From: Baffinella frigidus
Taxonomy: Eukaryota; Cryptophyceae; Cryptomonadales; Baffinellaceae
Assembly (NCBI GenBank): GCA_026770585.1
Contig: MU647948.1
Location: 6,435-38,507 of the forward strand
Length of the DNA: 32,073 bases
Direction of reading: 5' to 3'
The position numbers and the translations under genes were made by a program. Below, in pieces: positions 1 through 7,563 of this stretch (position 1 is its first letter; the number at the start of each line of letters is the position of its first letter). Under the pieces are notes generated by a model. That model was not told the DNA's origin. It ran no database searches and saw only the letters and a list, made by a program, of their open reading frames with translations.

Positions 1-147
1 GAACCAGGGGAATATGCAACCGAACCAGGGGGGTATGCGATGGAACCAGGGGGATATGCAACAGAACCGACCGGGTATGCAACCGAACCTGTGGGGTATG
101 CGACCGTACCAGTGGAACAACCCGGACCAGTAGTTGTATATCGCTAA
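1..147 (+). CDS. 3' end of a repeat-rich protein (partial)
   Basis: Only the last 48 codons are in the window, reading in frame from base 1 to TAA at 145-147. They encode a degenerate seven-residue repeat of the form EPGGYAT (EPGEYAT, EPGGYAM, EPGGYAT, EPTGYAT, EPVGYAT) and then a short Pro/Val tail ending VVVYR. The DNA repeat is 21 bp, and its variation is concentrated at third positions and at the residue after Pro, which fits selection on the protein. The length and function of the rest cannot be known from here. An AATAAA at 209-214 could serve as its polyadenylation signal. Confidence 0.6.
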   Translation, partial: EPGEYATEPGGYAMEPGGYATEPTGYATEPVGYATVPVEQPGPVVVYR

Positions 148-174
148 AAAAACAGTTACCGGCTATAGAATGAG

Positions 175-182
175 TATTTAAG
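175..182 (+). promoter_or_regulatory. TATTTAAG TATA-like box of the ankyrin gene
   Basis: TATTTAAG lies 56 nt before the ATG at 238. The same box recurs upstream of the capsid, heliorhodopsin, coiled-coil, Met/Gln-rich and zinc-finger genes in this window. Confidence 0.55.
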
Positions 183-208
183 AATGTATGAATGTCAATA
201 TTGTACTA

Positions 209-214
209 AATAAA
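209..214 (+). terminator. AATAAA polyadenylation signal
   Basis: Canonical hexamer 62 nt after the stop of the partial gene at 1-147. It lies inside the leader of the next gene, so the two transcription units nearly touch. Confidence 0.4.
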
Positions 215-237
215 CCGCCACGTGTCATATCTGGGAC

Positions 238-1884
238 ATGGATCTGCTGCACCCGCATTCCACACAAAAACAGGACGTGTCCTATGTCTATGACGCCGTT
301 TTTGATACCCAGCTAGATCTTTTAAAGTGGTACATAAGAAAAGGATTTGTCGTAAACAACAACCATGAAACAGAGTTCAGTCCACTCCACGCAGCATGTG
401 CGCAGCGATATGCACTGAACAGTGATTGGATCACCCCACGCGAATCTTGTGAATTTATCGAGTGTCTCAATAATGCGGGTGCAGATTGGTCCAAACGAGA
501 CCGTCGTGGCATGTTACCTGTGCATGCGCTTGCAACAACGAACCTAGTAGAGGTGGCTGAGTTCGTGTATAGTCTATTGGAACACCCTCCTCGTTCCTCT
601 CGCGACAACAGTGGACGGACTCCATTGCATTATGCCGCCCACTTCCGTCATGTAGATATGTTTAATTTCTTGGCAGAGCATGACACAAACGGTGTTGGGA
701 CCATCAGTATGAATTGTTTGTCCAAGGACTGTTATGGATATACCCCGTTTCACACTGCCGCAAAGGCCGGTTCGTGGGGTATCATAGAGCACTGGAACCA
801 GGAATTCAGACAGGTTGGGGTGGTTGCATGTCTCCGGGATTGGTGGGATGGTCTCATAATGGCAAAGAATAACAGTATTCGTGGGTATACATTGCTAGAC
901 GCAGCTTCTGTGGGGTGTCGCAAGCAGTTAGTATACCAGTTATTGCAAATTGACCCCCTTTCACCAGAGGAGACGATACAGGTCGTCAATAAAGGACGTG
1001 TTAACTCCGGCGAGGACACCGTCGACGGGTCTGTAGTACGGGGGGAGAGCATGTTATTCATAGCTTGTCGGGAAGGGAGGCGCAGTAGGGTTTGTTCATT
1101 TATCGACTTTATGGTACAACTGGGTGCCTCTGTCGATACCCGTGACAAGCATGGCAACACTCTTATGCATGCGGTTGTGGGTGCAAAAACGGAGAGAACC
1201 CCGTTGTCTGAGATTGGTTCATTGACCGCGGAAGATGGCGGTGGTATGTGCAGTCCCATAATACAGAAGCTTGAATCCCTGAAACCGGGCATATTCCTGC
1301 TGCGAAACAATACCGGCGAGTCTCCGCTGGGTGTGGCGGTATATGAGGGGAACGTATTCGCAGTGGCTGCTTTGTTAAACCTAGTAGGGCATCAAGAGTT
1401 TCACCAAGTACAACAATTCACTTTAGAGCAATATGTCAACGCTGTAGGGGTGAACAGAGACCTCATGCTCTCGGGGTCTACTACACTACAAATGGTTATC
1501 GAACGACATATTGCGTTGGTTGCTGATACAGAACAATTTATACACGACCGATTTCTAATCATTGCAGAAATGCTCATTGGCGTAGGTGCCGATGTAACCC
1601 CTCGTATTTTATTGATGGTAAAGTCAATAGAAAGACACGATCTGACCAATTCGATAACAGATCGAATCATCCGACTCGTGACGATATGTCCGATTGCGTT
1701 GCATCATGGTGGTGGGCCACTGGCCTCCATGCCCATGGAAATACTACAACTGATATCCAGCGGCGCTATGAAAGACCACCTGCTAATTGAACGATTAGAG
1801 GATGGCAATGCACCGCCCAGTAGTGACAGTCGCGATGGCAGTTCTGTAGATGAGGACAGTAGTACTAGCTCAGACCTTGGGTAA
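238..1884 (+). CDS. Ankyrin-repeat protein
   Basis: A 548-aa protein built mainly of ankyrin repeats, which act as protein-binding scaffolds and are common in large DNA viruses of protists. Recognisable repeat cores include FSPLHAACAQ (about residue 47), GMLPVHALA (about 91), GRTPLHYAAHF (about 126), GYTPFHTAAKAG (about 166), GYTLLDAA, GNTLMHAVVG (about 305) and GESPLGVAVYEGN (about 360). The last 170 residues do not show the repeat clearly and end in a Ser/Asp-rich tail. No F-box or other C-terminal domain is evident. A TATTTAAG box lies at 175-182, and AATAAA lies at 1947-1952, about 60 nt after the stop. The binding partner cannot be predicted. Confidence 0.85.
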   Translation: MDLLHPHSTQKQDVSYVYDAVFDTQLDLLKWYIRKGFVVNNNHETEFSPLHAACAQRYALNSDWITPRESCEFIECLNNAGADWSKRDRRGMLPVHALATTNLVEVAEFVYSLLEHPPRSSRDNSGRTPLHYAAHFRHVDMFNFLAEHDTNGVGTISMNCLSKDCYGYTPFHTAAKAGSWGIIEHWNQEFRQVGVVACLRDWWDGLIMAKNNSIRGYTLLDAASVGCRKQLVYQLLQIDPLSPEETIQVVNKGRVNSGEDTVDGSVVRGESMLFIACREGRRSRVCSFIDFMVQLGASVDTRDKHGNTLMHAVVGAKTERTPLSEIGSLTAEDGGGMCSPIIQKLESLKPGIFLLRNNTGESPLGVAVYEGNVFAVAALLNLVGHQEFHQVQQFTLEQYVNAVGVNRDLMLSGSTTLQMVIERHIALVADTEQFIHDRFLIIAEMLIGVGADVTPRILLMVKSIERHDLTNSITDRIIRLVTICPIALHHGGGPLASMPMEILQLISSGAMKDHLLIERLEDGNAPPSSDSRDGSSVDEDSSTSSDLG

Positions 1885-1946
1885 CAACGCGGTACACCGT
1901 AGAACGCGTTGCACAATTGAAAACAGGGAATTGTGTTTGAACATTC

Positions 1947-1952
1947 AATAAA
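1947..1952 (+). terminator. AATAAA polyadenylation signal
   Basis: Hexamer 63 nt after the stop of the ankyrin gene ending at 1884. Confidence 0.5.
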
Positions 1953-2175
1953 TGCACCACCAACACACCACCACCACCACCACTACCACCACACTCGCAC
2001 TCAGCCCTGGGCATCGTCTGCCCAGCCCAGCCCTGGGCATCGTCTGCCCAGCGCGGCCCAGCGCTGCCCGGCTCTGGGCAGGCAGGTGCTGGCGGGTGGG
2101 CACTGGCAGGTACCGGACTGGCGGCAGGCGGCAGGCAGGGGCGGCCCTGCGGGGGGGCAGTGCCACCGACTTTCA
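1953..2175. repeat. GC-rich intergenic island with CAC runs and repeated hairpins
   Basis: This gene-free stretch starts with a run of CAC/CCA triplets (about 1953-1995) and continues into a very GC-rich block up to about 2165. Two direct copies of a 25-bp unit lie at 2002-2026 and 2028-2052. Each holds the inverted repeat CTGGGCA-TCGTC-TGCCCAG (first copy 2007-2025). Further GGCAGG/GGCGG runs follow. The surrounding sequence is much more AT-rich. Short reading frames run across the block on both strands, but they are compositional and I do not call them genes. It could be a structural or regulatory element, an origin, or foreign sequence. Confidence 0.7.
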
Positions 2176-2283
2176 CGCGTGTTGACTAATAGTTTGCATA
2201 TCAATGAATATACAATGGTCCGTGGTATATAGACAATTTATGTCAAAATATACCCGCTGAAGAATTTAGTCAAATTTGAAACC

Positions 2284-2322
2284 CGAGAAAAGAGTTCACG
2301 CAAAACGGAGAACATGTTTCGG
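2284..2322 (+). repeat. Direct repeat, copy 1, spanning the glycosyltransferase start
   Basis: This 39-bp stretch is repeated at 3436-3474. The first 9 bases (CGAGAAAAG) and the last 21 bases (core ACGGAGAACATGTTTCGG) are identical, with 9 variable bases between them at the same spacing. The ATG at 2314 lies inside the repeat. Confidence 0.85.
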
Positions 2323-3417
2323 CACCACCTTTCACCGCGAACGTTTTTCTTCTGTGTCATCTCAATTTTAATGTACATCACAATTTCCGTCACATTCCGG
2401 CCACGTTCCGGCTACGATGCATCAAACGCCAGAAACGTTTCCGATCTTGGCTCGACGGACAACGTGCGGCGCTTAATCTCTCGCAGTAAGTTGTCTTCTC
2501 GTTTTCTTCCCGATGATGGCAACATTTTGATAGCTGAGCGGATGTGCAAAAACATATCATTTGTCGCAGGACGGGTTGGGGATGCAGAGGCTTACCTTGT
2601 TGAAGACTTCCTCGCAGGGGGGAGAATTCGTAAGCGAGCTCAACCTCAGATGCACTCAGGAATCTATCCTGAGACGCAAGAAGGTCTTTTATCTTTTAGT
2701 ATCTCGTACGCGAGAGCTTTAAACAGTTTGTCTGCTCCGGACTTGCTTGCCGTCGCAACCCACAGGCGAGGGACAGAGGTTCCTGTTTTCTCGCGCACAG
2801 TTTCCGCCTCTGTAGAGATAATTCATAGCAGAGCACTGGAACCTTTCTACTTTCCCCGCGAACCTTGGTCTCGCTGCCTTGAAGGAAAGACTGTCTTGAT
2901 TGTTCACCCCTTTGCTGACTCTGTTAAGTGTCAGCTTGGACGCTCTCATATTCTGTTTCCAGGTACCAACATCCTTCCTTCTTTCAATGCCAAGGTTGTC
3001 AAAGCTTTCCAATGCCTCGGACATGGTCGACTTCCGCATCGCAACTGGCAAGAAACATTTGAGGCCATGACTCGTCTAGTCGATGATGTTGGACATTTCG
3101 ATGTTGCAATCATTGGAGCTGGGTCCTATGGTCTCCCACTTGCAGTGTGGTGTAAAGAGAGAAAGGGTGCTAGTGCGGTTGTCGTAGGAGGTGCAGCCCA
3201 GCTCTTGTTTGGACTCAAGGGTCGTCGCTGGGACAGCCACCCCATCTTAAAGTTGTTGTACAATGCTGCCTGGATCTACCCGCTAGCCGCGGATACAATC
3301 TCGGACGCAAAGATGATCGAGCAAGGTGGACCTTACTGGGGGAGAGGTACAGATGTGCTGAAGGTCTGCCCACCCGTTGTCGCTAGTCAGTCTGGTGAGA
3401 CACAAAGCCTAAACTGA
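2314..3417 (+). CDS. GT-D-fold-like glycosyltransferase, type II membrane anchored
   Basis: A 367-aa protein. Residues 9-28 form one hydrophobic N-terminal segment with basic residues before it, which reads as a signal anchor that would place the rest in the ER/Golgi lumen. The body resembles the GT-D-type (DUF1792-like) glycosyltransferase family: an early RVGDAEAYL motif (about 87-95), GKTVLIVHPF in the middle, then a LFPGTNILPSF stretch, FDVAIIGAGSYGLPLA and VVVGGAAQLLFGLKG. The family assignment is from memory of these motifs, and sugar donor and acceptor are unknown. The reading style (many CTT, TCT and TTC codons) looks unlike the neighbours and suggests fairly recent acquisition, although codon use was not computed. 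A 39-bp repeat covers the start codon and recurs just after the stop. A late AATAAA lies at 3631-3636. Confidence 0.7.
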   Translation: MFRHHLSPRTFFFCVISILMYITISVTFRPRSGYDASNARNVSDLGSTDNVRRLISRSKLSSRFLPDDGNILIAERMCKNISFVAGRVGDAEAYLVEDFLAGGRIRKRAQPQMHSGIYPETQEGLLSFSISYARALNSLSAPDLLAVATHRRGTEVPVFSRTVSASVEIIHSRALEPFYFPREPWSRCLEGKTVLIVHPFADSVKCQLGRSHILFPGTNILPSFNAKVVKAFQCLGHGRLPHRNWQETFEAMTRLVDDVGHFDVAIIGAGSYGLPLAVWCKERKGASAVVVGGAAQLLFGLKGRRWDSHPILKLLYNAAWIYPLAADTISDAKMIEQGGPYWGRGTDVLKVCPPVVASQSGETQSLN

Positions 3418-3435
3418 CTGTGTGAGCGGCGAATT

Positions 3436-3474
3436 CGAGAAAAGTTTTTAAGTAAAACGGAGAACATGTTTCGG
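3436..3474 (+). repeat. Direct repeat, copy 2, downstream of the glycosyltransferase
   Basis: Second copy of the 39-bp element at 2284-2322, offset by 1152 bp. It carries an ATG at 3465 in the matching position, but the frame closes after 32 codons. It may be the start region of a lost tandem copy, or the scar of the insertion that brought the glycosyltransferase gene. Confidence 0.85.
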
Positions 3475-3660
3475 TACACACAAGTCGATCCACCTCGTTT
3501 TAATAACTCTCCACAGTCTATCCCCGACCCTCCGCTGCTTGCATTACCCTCGAAATGCGCGTGAAGTCACCAGACATCATGGCGTCGTAGAGAACTTCTT
3601 GCACATGCCCAAACTTAAGGGAAGACTTTAAATAAATTTCAACGAATATTGACGGCATAT

Positions 3661-5406
3661 CTATGAGCCTTTTTCTATTGCCAGCATTTCTTTGAGATCT
3701 CCATATGAACAATCGCAAGAGGATGTCAATTGATGTGATAGAATATATTCTCTCGTAGGTACGACACACCGACGCACCCATTCAATCGTCTCACTCCCCC
3801 AACGCCCGTCACAACTCTCACATGTTACATTATCCAACGCCAGCGCGTCCAAACATGCACATTCCCCTCGTACATCAGACCCGTCTCCCTTTTGAGCAAA
3901 TCCTCTACCATCTACACACTCAGAACACATGGCAGTCGAGTTTCTCCCAGTCACATACCCAGTACATGCCGTAAAGATAATAGTCTCACTCCACGATCGT
4001 AGGGGGTTTGATAGATCGACGGCATTACCACTACTCCGGAATGACACATGGTTATCAACTGTAACGCGTACGTGGTATGTCCGACCCATTGCAAAATCTC
4101 GCAAATTAATTTGATGTACACGCTTTTCAGCTGCATCCCATGTAAACCAGACGTGCTTCAAATATTCCGTCGGTTGAGAGAATACTCCATCAATCGCCAT
4201 TTGAATAGAGTATCTCGTCATATGCATTGTCCCCCCACCCCCCCTGTTTTCAGGTGCATCCCATGTAAACCAGAACCATACATGCTTTAATGGTATTACA
4301 GACCCTGCTATCGGGTAGTTCCGTGTGACAGCAAGGTTTCGTGGTGCACTGGGGTACGATGTAGCGTATGGCGCCAGTATAGGTGCAGTATATACACCAA
4401 GACCCGCCGCCGTAACTGCTGCAACACGTATCCAATATCTCTTCGTGTGGTCCAATACGCCTATTCTCGGTATACTTGCGCTCGTCTGCCAGAAGTTACA
4501 TACATCCCCAGCGGCTGTCCTCGTGTATGGGTCGGACATACCCCGGCCACATGTCTCAGTCGAAACACCGGATGTGAACGTACCATCAAGTGACCATTGT
4601 ATCCTATAGCTGTATATTGGGACGGGACTTCTGTACATACTGCCAGGAAATTTTGACAACACACACATTAGTATCGCAACTATAGAATAATATCTAAATC
4701 GTGGTCAATACGGTAACAGGTTGCATCAAGACAACATTAGAGTGTATCACATACCCGGTATGTGTAGGGATTCGCCAGTAAAATCGCAGTTTCAACAACT
4801 CTTGTTCAAAATGGCACCCATGTGGTTCGTTATCTTTAGATAACTGGACACCATACCAAGATGTCTCGTCCCCACTCTCACATATGGTCAAATTGACCAC
4901 CGGACCCGAAGTGTCAAGTGGATGGCCCACACATATCCCCTTGAGACTCGAGTCGCTGCGCCCGATCACCTGGTGATTATATTCAGTAATGGTTAAACAA
5001 TACACACAGTGTTAAACAACGAAAGGGACATACTATACAATGGACATACTATACAATGGGTATAATATACATCACATTATACAAGTGCAAATACCTGAGA
5101 AGAGTATGGACGCTCATAGCGCAGCCCCGGAAACTCGACACCCGCAGATGACAAGAACAGATGTGCGGTCGTACTGTCTACAACGAAAAACTTCGTACCA
5201 GCTGAGAGTCCTTGCATGGTGTAAGACATTCTATCCACTTGGTCGCGTACAATTAGATCGTATCTCTGTATCATACCAACCTCATCAACCCAGGAGATAT
5301 TCCACCGAAGTGCACCAACTGGATCGACCGCAATGCTTTGCAGAACTGCAGAAACGGGCGAAATCATATGGAACACCCATACAAACAAAAGTGAAACAGA
5401 CACCAT
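3661..5406 (-). CDS. Secreted fibronectin type III / Cys-rich protein, three exons
   Basis: Read on the minus strand as exons 5406-5095, 4969-4755 and 4639-3661, which join in frame (312+215+979 nt) to give 501 aa. The N-terminus is a signal peptide (hydrophobic residues 3-20, ending SPVSA). Several fibronectin III modules follow, with signs such as RWNISW, FTWDAPENRGG and RTYHVRVTVDNH. The C-terminus is Cys-rich, with CSEC, CACL and CESCDG motifs like EGF/TNFR-type extracellular modules. The product is probably exported or displayed on the virion or host surface; the ligand is unknown. Exon 3 holds a near-exact internal duplication of about 28 bp (around 4126-4153 and 4252-4279; shared LKHVWF and FTWDA). 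A TATA box lies at 5432-5441. A broken paralogous tail sits upstream. With standard unspliced reading the gene would look like three separate fragments. Confidence 0.75.
4640..4754 (-). other. Spliceosomal-type intron 2 of the fibronectin III gene (115 nt)
   Basis: On the minus strand the donor is GG|GTATGTG and the acceptor is TTTCCTGGCAG|T. A TACTAAT branch-site-like motif lies about 35 nt before the acceptor. The upstream exon ends two bases into a codon and the downstream exon supplies the third, so the frame is kept. The unspliced reading meets a stop inside this interval. Confidence 0.75.
4970..5094 (-). other. Spliceosomal-type intron 1 of the fibronectin III gene (125 nt)
   Basis: On the minus strand the donor is TCTCAG|GTATTTG and the acceptor is ATAATCACCAG|GTG. 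Splicing falls between codons (phase 0) and joins the signal-peptide exon to exon 2 in frame. The interval contains an in-frame TAA soon after the donor. Confidence 0.7.
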
Positions 5407-5431
5407 GCTGGGTTGGGGTTTACTGTCTTCA

Positions 5432-5441
5432 CTTTTTTATA
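5432..5441 (-). promoter_or_regulatory. TATA box of the fibronectin III gene
   Basis: Minus-strand TATAAAAAAG lies 26-35 nt before the ATG at 5406. This is close, so the leader would be very short. Confidence 0.45.
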
Positions 5442-5465
5442 TCAGTTGGTGTACAGACCGAGTAA

Positions 5466-5599
5466 CTAAGCTCCTTTCTCTTGTGCCAATATTTCTTCGA
5501 GATCTCCATATGAACCATCGCAAGAGAGTGTCAATTGCTGTGATATAAGATATTCGCTAGTAGCAACGACACACCGGGGTTGCCAATGATACACTAAAA
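5466..5599 (-). pseudogene. Remnant 3' end of a second fibronectin III / Cys-rich gene
   Basis: Minus-strand translation before the TAG at 5468-5466 gives RCVVATSEYLISQQLTLSC followed by GSYGDLEEILAQEKGA. This matches the end of the gene at 3661 (RCVVPTREYILSHQLTSSC, then SYGDLKEMLAIEKGS). The DNA of the two tails is also clearly similar (5470-5585 against 3664-3780). The similarity fades near 5595, a stop lies just upstream, and the plus-strand endonuclease gene begins 60 bp further on, so only the tail survives. It is the leftover of a tandem duplication. Confidence 0.75.
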
Positions 5600-5660
5600 A
5601 ACTTTTCTATCTTGTACATATTACTAAAAGAATGCTGTACCACTCTTAGTATACTAAAAG

Positions 5661-6780
5661 ATGAAGCTTCCAAAAATGGCGGGAAAGAAGTTTAAATTCT
5701 GTGCTTGTGGTATTCTGAAACGGTCGTGTAAGATACATTCACCGCATCTTTACTGCCCTTGCGAGAAACTTATCGCGAATTGTCCTAACTGTATTCAGCA
5801 TCGTGGACGGTGTGGTTGTGGAAAATCAAGATCCACTTGCCGTTTGCACGGAGGTACTTCAACCTCTAAACCATCGTGTAAGTCTGAACAACCTCTAACG
5901 CATAATCTCTAAACCCCGCCCCTAAAATACAGGTTGGACGCTCTGTCCCTGTGGTTCTGGAATGCATGCAAGCCGGTGTAGTCGGTGTGGTAATGGGAAG
6001 ATGCTATGTGAGCATAAACGCAGACGCTCGAACTGTATGGACTGTTTGAGATGTCCGGGTACGAGTAGCGAAGCGAACGTCTACCTCCGTCCGAGTTCGG
6101 AGGTCTGTCGGCATAAAATCCCAAAGAAATTTTGCCTGGAGTGTGGTGGAAGTCATGTGTGTATAACCTGCAAATTAACTTCAACTCGCTTGAAGCAAAC
6201 GGAATGTTCACCGTGTCGTCGGTTTAGAGACGGGGATGCTCCCATGAAACAAAAAGAGGGTGCCTTGAAGGTGTACCTGGACGCCGCAATCAAGACGGGC
6301 GTCATACCACAGTACACGTCACACGACCGGGCAGTAGCACTCGGGCTAGATCCAATCATTTTTGGATCAACTCGACCAGATTGGGTGTGGATCCTGTCCG
6401 ATCGATGGATCGTTCTCGAATGTGACGAGGATCAGCATTCATCGGCTGCCTATAGTTGCGAACGCAGACGTGAGTTACAGATCTGTAATGTGGCAGGGAG
6501 TCTACCGGTCTTCTTTATTCGTTTCAACCCTGACACGTTCAAGACGGGGTCTAAGTCGTCAAGGGTCAAGCTCGTGACAGACACTATTGCAAATCGCCAC
6601 TCGACGGTCGTCGCTGAGATTAAGAATGCGGTTGTTAGTTTAAACCCAAAAGGATTGGTATTCAAAAAGCTGTTCTTTAACTGCAGCTGTGTAGCAGGAG
6701 ATGGGAAAGGTCATCCGTGTAATTTTGTACACACTAGTTGCTACTTGGATCACGAGGAATTTCTGATGGGTTTCCAGTAA
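5661..6780 (+). CDS. Cys-rich zinc-binding PD-(D/E)XK / Vsr-like endonuclease, two exons
   Basis: Exons 5661-5877 and 5933-6780 join in frame (217+848 nt) to give 354 aa. Residues 1 to about 155 carry many Cys/His motifs (CACG, CPC, CGCG, CPCG, CSRCG, CEHKRRRSNCMDC, CRHKIPKKFCLECGG), a repeat style seen in selfish and giant-virus proteins. Residues about 205-280 form a nuclease core: RPDW (Asp about 222), then VLECDEDQH (Glu 235, Asp 237, Gln 240, His 241) and RFNPD. This fits the PD-(D/E)XK/Vsr/EDxHD endonuclease superfamily, some members of which act as free-standing homing enzymes. The Cys pattern continues across the splice junction, which supports a single protein. AATAAA follows at 6783-6788. 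The DNA target is unknown. Confidence 0.75.
5878..5932 (+). other. Spliceosomal-type intron of the endonuclease gene (55 nt)
   Basis: The donor TCGT|GTAAGT is close to the eukaryotic consensus. The acceptor CCTAAAATACAG|GT follows a CTAAA branch-like motif. Exon 1 ends one base into a Cys codon that exon 2 completes. The unspliced frame reaches a stop at 5910-5912. Confidence 0.8.
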
Positions 6781-6782
6781 AC

Positions 6783-6788
6783 AATAAA
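6783..6788 (+). terminator. AATAAA polyadenylation signal
   Basis: Hexamer directly after the endonuclease stop codon. Confidence 0.45.
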
Positions 6789-7174
6789 ACATTCGACAAT
6801 ATGAGTATGGTGTATTTACTGTACATTTACAGGCAACGTCTCTCTACTCGGCTGTGTCTGTTTATCGGTTGACTCGTTCAGTGGGTCGTTGGAATGTAAA
6901 TGCGGGTTCTCTGGTGTGTCTTTACGAGTGCGGGCCTTGGTATGATCTTTGCTATCTATTGGTTCATTCCTCCAATTGAAACGAACGCGAGTGTGCAAAA
7001 GAAGCATTATGATTCCACACATGACCGGTCAGCAAAGGGGTGCTTGTTAAAATCTGATTGTGTTGAGAACATGACCGGTTCTTAAATGAACTGGCTGTGG
7101 GATCTCACACGAATCGAGTACGGTGGGGTCTTACACGAATGGGGTACATGTCCGTTATTTGAATTCTTGTATGG

Positions 7175-7183
7175 TATATAATA
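7175..7183 (+). promoter_or_regulatory. TATATAATA box before the AN1 gene
   Basis: The box abuts the first ATG (7184). Initiation about 30 nt downstream of it would favour a later in-frame ATG (7205, 7217 or 7244). Confidence 0.4.
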
Positions 7184-7456
7184 ATGAACCTTAAACAACT
7201 CGATATGATACAGTCTATGGAGTGTAACACGGACAAGGTCGGTATGCAGAAGAAAACGGTTTGTAGCTACAAGGAGTGCCACAAGAGGACTGTTGTGGTT
7301 GTAGGATCATGTACTTATTGCAAACACGATTTTTGTCTAAAACATCGGATTCCAGAGGCACACACATGTTCTTCTATGGGTGTATGTAAACAACGTGCAT
7401 TTGACCGTAATAGCCTAGAGCTCACAAACGGAAAATGTGTCGGATTAAAGCTCTAG
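7184..7456 (+). CDS. AN1-type zinc-finger protein
   Basis: A 90-aa protein, or about 70-83 aa if a later Met is used. From about residue 27 it carries the AN1 pattern: CSYKEC, then CTYCKHDFC, then LKHRIPEAHTC, giving the paired Cys and terminal His/Cys ligands of this eukaryotic zinc finger. AN1 fingers occur in ubiquitin- and stress-related proteins, where they bind ubiquitin or the proteasome. No A20 finger or ubiquitin-like domain accompanies it. The TATA-like element at 7175 directly abuts the first ATG, so the annotated start is the least certain part. The gene is convergent with the minus-strand 653-aa gene, with 107 bp between stops. Confidence 0.75.
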   Translation: MNLKQLDMIQSMECNTDKVGMQKKTVCSYKECHKRTVVVVGSCTYCKHDFCLKHRIPEAHTCSSMGVCKQRAFDRNSLELTNGKCVGLKL

Positions 7457-7563
7457 AATTCGAGTCTGTGTGTATGTAATGTATTCACCAGATTTACTTG
7501 ATACACCACCATCTACATCCTATTCCTCGTCTTTTTGTGTTCTATGTGCACAGCTGCATCGTT

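Larger units (their letters stand above)
6781..7183. other. 403-bp interval without a confident gene
   Basis: Two short overlapping frames lie here. A plus-strand 61-aa frame (6900-7085) starts with one hydrophobic segment (VFTSAGLGMIFAIYWFI). A minus-strand 68-aa frame (7022-6816) has a short hydrophobic start and a polar rest. Neither has a recognisable domain or a clear promoter; the plus frame could be a small membrane protein. ACATGACCGGT occurs twice, 50 bp apart (7019-7029 and 7069-7079). Confidence 0.3.

Noticed and set aside
1865-2232. Several short frames across the GC-rich island
   Set aside because: They consist of His, Ala, Pro and Gly runs produced by base composition on both strands, with no start context or domain.
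3661-5406. Reading the fibronectin III region as three separate or broken genes
   Set aside because: Two GT/AG introns restore one 501-aa frame exactly, and the signal peptide is at the first exon as expected, so decay is the poorer explanation.
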